A stretch of DNA of 9,145 bases, from NCBI GenBank assembly GCA_002413305.1, contig DHWS01000017.1, positions 17,829 to 26,973 of the forward strand, read 5' to 3'. Under the pieces are notes generated by a model, which was not told where the DNA came from, ran no database searches, and was given only the letters and a program-made list of their open reading frames with translations. This document shows, piece by piece, positions 6,606-9,145 of this stretch. Numbering within the stretch: the first letter of the stretch is position 1; every line of letters begins with the position of its first letter. The translations under genes and the position numbers were made by a program. Origin of the DNA: Actinobacteria bacterium UBA5176 (GTDB lineage: Bacteria > Actinomycetota > UBA4738).

Positions 6606-7996
6606 GACAGGAAGCTCCTTCCCTGCGCCCCCTCCGGGGCATCGATGTCGTAGAGCGAGAGGATCGTGGGACCGACGTCGACCAGCGCGAGCCCGTCGAC
6701 CCGGCCGAGCGGTTGCCCTGGTACGCCGCGCATGGCGAACACGCCGGTCCGGTCGTGGTTGGCCCCGTCGGGACCCGTGTCGTTCTCGTAGGTGAAGATC
6801 TGACCGGTTCCGACCTGACCCACGCTTCGCCATTCGAGGTCCCCGAAGTACACGATGAGGTCCGGGGCGACGCCGCGGACCTCGGGGTAGACGTCCTGCG
6901 GCCGGTAGACCTTCGTGCCGAGCGGTTCGCCGTCCGGGCCCTCGATGGCCTCGAGCTTGGCCATCAGCTCGTCGCGAACCTCCTCGTACCGCTCGGGCTG
7001 TACGGTCCCGGAGGGCTCCCGGCCGGCCACGTTCAGGAACAGCCGGCCGTAGTACCCGCCGTCGCCCCACGCGGTGGTGGCCAGCCAGTCGATCTGCGCG
7101 TTGCCGATCGCTGTCGGCCCGTCCGGCTCCACGGCGAACCGAAGGTAGCCCTCCTTCGCCAGCCACTCGTTGAAGCGCACGCCCCCGACCATCCGCCGGG
7201 CGCCGTGGTCGGACATCACGATCGTCACGCAATCGTCCGGGAGGACCTCCAGCAGTTTCCCGAGCTCTCGGTCGAGGAACCGGTAATAGTCCTGAAACGC
7301 CGTCTCGAACCGGTTGCCCGGTACGTACTTCGGATGCTTCGGGTCGAAATGCTGCCAGAAGACGTGGTGGAGCCGGTCCGGCCCCATCTCGACCATCATG
7401 AAGTAGTCCCAGGGCTTGTTCGTGACCAGCCGGCGGGCCACCTTGAACCGGCGTTCCGTCATCTGGAACACACGCTCCAGGACGAGATCCTCGCCCTGCT
7501 CGCGGAAGTTCGGGATGTCGAAGATGTACGGGTCGGCCCCGAGCTCCTCTTCGATCTCGGCGCGAAGGTCGGCGGGATGGGTCCACTGTTCGGCCGAGGG
7601 CGGGGTCAGGAAGCAGGAGACCCGCCAGCCCTCGACTGGCTTCGGCGGGTAGCCGGGGGGGACGCCGATGAGCAGGGATTTCATGCCCCGCTTGCCCAGC
7701 TCATCCCACACCTGCGGCTCCTTCACCGAGATGCTGGTGGCGATGGACAGCCCCTCGTACGTGGTGTCCTTGCGGTTGCGCATCCCGTAGATCGCGAGCT
7801 GGCCCGGGGTCTTCCCGCTCATCGCGCAGGCCCAGGCGGGGATGGTGATCGGTGGGGTGATGCTCTGCAGCGGACCGTGCATCCCGCCCTGCATCAGCGC
7901 GTTGATGTTCGGCACCTCCTCGGCCAGTTCGTCGAACAGGAGCTGTGGCGTGCCACAGTCCAGGCCGATCACCGCCACGCGCGGACCAGTCGTCAT
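6602..7996 (-). CDS. Alkaline-phosphatase-superfamily phosphohydrolase / type I phosphodiesterase (COG3379-like)
   Basis: A 464-residue protein with no signal peptide or membrane helix, so probably cytoplasmic. It carries a complete AlkP-type two-metal site. One set is Asp13 (VIGLDCGT), the likely nucleophile Thr51 in PPITIPAW, and Asp263-His264 (MSDHGARR). The other set is Asp207 and His211 (GPDRLHHVFW) and His414 (GANHDRTGVF). The N-terminal pattern of GLD, a gate GGMHGPLQSI, PPITIPAW and SGKTPGQLAIYGM matches predicted AP-superfamily phosphohydrolases/phosphomutases of the COG3379 type, whose substrates are mostly unknown. Phosphodiesterase, nucleotide pyrophosphatase, phosphatase or sulfatase chemistry is possible on this fold. 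Thr rather than Cys/Ser as nucleophile points away from classical formylglycine sulfatases. The ATG at 7996 has AAAGGAG 4 bases upstream. The gene overlaps cysC by four bases, which suggests a substrate linked to sulfated or adenylylated compounds (inference). Confidence 0.88.
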   Translation of the reverse strand: MTTGPRVAVIGLDCGTPQLLFDELAEEVPNINALMQGGMHGPLQSITPPITIPAWACAMSGKTPGQLAIYGMRNRKDTTYEGLSIATSISVKEPQVWDELGKRGMKSLLIGVPPGYPPKPVEGWRVSCFLTPPSAEQWTHPADLRAEIEEELGADPYIFDIPNFREQGEDLVLERVFQMTERRFKVARRLVTNKPWDYFMMVEMGPDRLHHVFWQHFDPKHPKYVPGNRFETAFQDYYRFLDRELGKLLEVLPDDCVTIVMSDHGARRMVGGVRFNEWLAKEGYLRFAVEPDGPTAIGNAQIDWLATTAWGDGGYYGRLFLNVAGREPSGTVQPERYEEVRDELMAKLEAIEGPDGEPLGTKVYRPQDVYPEVRGVAPDLIVYFGDLEWRSVGQVGTGQIFTYENDTGPDGANHDRTGVFAMRGVPGQPLGRVDGLALVDVGPTILSLYDIDAPEGAQGRSFLS

Positions 7997-8096
7997 CTCG
8001 CTCCTTTCGGGGTCGTGCGAACTCCGGGCCCGCGTCTTGCGGCCGCACGGCCGATCCCCGCCGTGACTCGCCCGAGCCCCAGTATTGTACCGGCCG
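7997..8096. promoter_or_regulatory. Divergent promoter region with overlapping -10 boxes
   Basis: This 100-base gap separates two divergent genes. At its right end TATTGT (8083-8088, plus) lies 8 bases before the ATG at 8097, the spacing of a leaderless start. The overlapping complement TACAAT (8089-8084, minus) could serve the phosphohydrolase gene with a leader of about 80 bases. Neither has a clear -35 box at the usual distance. A perfect 10-bp palindrome, TGCGGCCGCA, is at 8038-8047, in the minus-strand leader. AAAGGAG before the phosphohydrolase ATG is the only good ribosome site here. Confidence 0.4.
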
Positions 8097-8477
8097 ATGA
8101 ACTCCCTCCGGCGGGCCCTCTACGCGCAGGCGGCCGTGTGGGGCCTGGCCGGCCTGCTCGTGGCCGTCGCGCCCGGGACCCTGGGCGCCGGGCCCGAGCT
8201 GCCGTGGATCCGCATCGCCGGCGTCGAAGCGCTCGGGCTCTCGATGGTGATGGTGATGGTCGGCCACCGGGTCGAGGAGCTCTGGTGGTGGTCCTGGGGG
8301 TTCGCGCTGGTGAGCGTGGGGGTGACGGCCGTGGTGCTCCTGTTCGCGGCGGTCGGCATCCATGACACGCACCCGGGCGGCCCCTTCTGGTGGTCGTTCG
8401 GCGTGGTCGACCTGGTGCTCACGCTGAGTCTGCTGTACGGGCTGTTCGTCAGCTCCCGCGAGCAGCCCCTCCCCTGA
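8097..8477 (+). CDS. Small four-helix membrane protein, function unknown
   Basis: A 126-residue protein if the ATG at 8097 is used (MNSLRRALYAQ). A TTG at 8085 in the same frame would add four residues but falls inside the likely -10 box, so I prefer the ATG. Four hydrophobic segments are visible: ALYAQAAVWGLAGLLVAVAP, AGVEALGLSMVMVMVG, WWSWGFALVSVGVTAVVLLF and FGVVDLVLTLSLLYGLFV. They are joined by short loops, with the N-terminal arginines likely inside. The protein is rich in Trp around segment 3 (EELWWWSWG) and has a short loop IHDTHPGGPFWW. I do not recognise a named family. It is divergent from the phosphohydrolase gene, convergent with groEL, and shares the hairpin at 8607-8640 as terminator. 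That it is a real gene rests on the hydrophobic pattern and the start signal; a role is not inferable. Confidence 0.7.
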   Translation: MNSLRRALYAQAAVWGLAGLLVAVAPGTLGAGPELPWIRIAGVEALGLSMVMVMVGHRVEELWWWSWGFALVSVGVTAVVLLFAAVGIHDTHPGGPFWWSFGVVDLVLTLSLLYGLFVSSREQPLP

Positions 8478-8606
8478 CTGGGATGGCGTCTCCCGCTCGA
8501 GGGAGGGCGCGCTGCCGGTCACCGGGGTCCTTCTGCTGGCGCTGGCCAGCCTGGTCTTCCTGCACCCCGTGTGGCTTCCCGCCGCGATCCGCGGCGCATA
8601 GACGAA

Positions 8607-8640
8607 CGAAGGGCCGGGGGCTCACGCTCCCGGCCCTTCG
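8607..8640. terminator. Bidirectional hairpin between groEL and the small membrane-protein gene
   Basis: A perfect 12-bp inverted repeat, CGAAGGGCCGGG (8607-8618) and CCCGGCCCTTCG (8629-8640), is extendable by two further pairs (one G-U on the plus strand) around a loop of about 6 bases. It sits 25 bases after the groEL stop codon and about 130 bases after the convergent gene. There is no long U tract on either side (TTCGTTCGTC on the minus strand), as is common for GC-rich actinobacterial terminators. The symmetry allows it to act in both directions. Confidence 0.8.
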
Positions 8641-8665
8641 TGTTCGCTCTGCCCTGTGCGCAGCG

Positions 8666-9145
8666 TCAGTGCATGTGGCCGCCGCCCGCGGGCGCCGGCT
8701 CTTCCTCTTCCTTCTTCTCGACCACGGCGCTCTCGGTGGTGAGCACCAGGGCCGCGATGGAAGCAGCGTTCTGCAGCGCCGAGCGGGTGACCTTCGCCGG
8801 GTCCATGACGCCGGCCTTCATCAGGTCCTGCCACTCGCCGGTGGCCGCGTTGAACCCGGTCGCGCCGGATTCATTGCGGATGCGTTCGACGATGACGCCG
8901 CCTTCGAAGCCGGCGTTCTCGGCGATCCGCTTGGCCGGCTCGCGCAGCGCGTGCTTCACGATGAGGGCCCCGGTGGCCGCGTCGCCGTCGAGCCCGAGCT
9001 TCTCCGGGTCCACGGCCTCCTCGGCACGGATCAGCGCCACGCCGCCGCCGGGGACGATGCCCTCCTCGATGGCCGCGCGGGTCGCGCTGACGGCGTCCTC
9101 GATGCGGTGCTTCTTCTCCTTCAGCTCGACCTCGGTGGCCGCGCC
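8666..9145 (-). CDS. groEL: Chaperonin GroEL, C-terminal 159 residues (starts beyond right edge)
   Basis: The frame is open to the right edge in exact codon register, so this is the 3' part of a longer gene. The visible part starts in the intermediate/equatorial region: [20 protein letters not shown] includes the Asp equivalent to the catalytic Asp398 of E. coli GroEL (codon 9097-9095), followed by [16 protein letters not shown]. Then come [20 protein letters not shown] and [20 protein letters not shown], and the final equatorial helix [20 protein letters not shown]. GroEL folds cytosolic proteins in a double ring with GroES and ATP. The tail is acidic, [16 protein letters not shown]: it lacks the repeated Gly-Gly-Met of E. 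coli and carries only two His near the end. Whether groES lies upstream cannot be seen. If the genome has several groEL copies, this tail does not clearly match either the His-rich or the GGM-type actinobacterial paralogue. Confidence 0.97.
   Translation of the reverse strand, partial: GAATEVELKEKKHRIEDAVSATRAAIEEGIVPGGGVALIRAEEAVDPEKLGLDGDAATGALIVKHALREPAKRIAENAGFEGGVIVERIRNESGATGFNAATGEWQDLMKAGVMDPAKVTRSALQNAASIAALVLTTESAVVEKKEEEEPAPAGGGHMH

Noticed and set aside
5946..7586. Long minus-strand frame joining cysC to an upstream extension, as if a fusion protein
   Set aside because: The extension upstream of 6605 is the phosphohydrolase gene read out of frame. The cysC start has its own ribosome site and the known N-terminus of the family.
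6713..8365. 550-codon plus-strand open frame opposite the phosphohydrolase
   Set aside because: It is antisense to a conserved metal-site enzyme and runs through the divergent promoter region; no domain seen.
8490..8505. Hairpin CTCCC / GGGAG around CTCGAG as terminator of the small membrane-protein gene
   Set aside because: Five base pairs and no U tract. The perfect 12-bp hairpin at 8607-8640 is the better candidate.

Overview
The window is GC-rich, almost fully coding DNA from a bacterial chromosome. It is most likely from an actinobacterium (Actinomycetota), and the class cannot be named from the sequence. The reasons are a GuaB3-type IMP dehydrogenase homologue placed directly before guaA, a PcrA/UvrD helicase after it, a DUF4012-like membrane protein, GTG starts, and TANNNT boxes placed so close to some start codons that leaderless transcripts are likely. 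I see no phage, insertion sequence, CRISPR array, tRNA or rRNA.

Layout, from the right edge leftward, because most genes are on the minus strand. (1) The C-terminal part of groEL enters at the right edge and ends at 8666. It is followed by a strong hairpin (8607-8640) shared with a convergent small membrane-protein gene on the plus strand (8097-8477). (2) A divergent intergenic region (7997-8096) separates that gene from a two-gene unit: an AlkP-superfamily phosphohydrolase (6602-7996) and an adenylylsulfate kinase, cysC (5946-6605), joined by an ATGA stop/start overlap. (3) A 147-base gap holds an extended, nearly continuous stem-loop (5849-5906) and a candidate promoter. (4) The guanine-nucleotide genes guaB3 (4641-5798) and guaA (3095-4633) follow, 7 bases apart. 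(5) pcrA (871-3042) follows guaA after 52 bases. (6) A DUF4012-like membrane-anchored protein (812 to beyond the left edge) follows pcrA after 58 bases; its cytoplasmic tail is built from tandem repeats.

guaB3 and guaA serve purine nucleotide metabolism: GuaA aminates XMP to GMP, and GuaB3 is an IMPDH-fold enzyme without CBS domains. PcrA is a DNA repair and replication helicase. GroEL is the chaperonin. In familiar actinobacteria groEL or guaB2 (the main IMPDH) often lies close to guaB3. Here the space between groEL and guaB3 is filled by the phosphohydrolase/cysC pair and no canonical guaB is visible.

Most of the window is ordinary housekeeping sequence. The parts most worth a second look are the coupled phosphohydrolase/APS-kinase pair, the structured element before guaB3, the TANNNT boxes just ahead of several starts, the repeat-built tail of the DUF4012-like protein, and an orphan LPVTG-plus-hydrophobic micro-ORF near 8512-8601. 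No clearly new multi-gene system is demonstrated.
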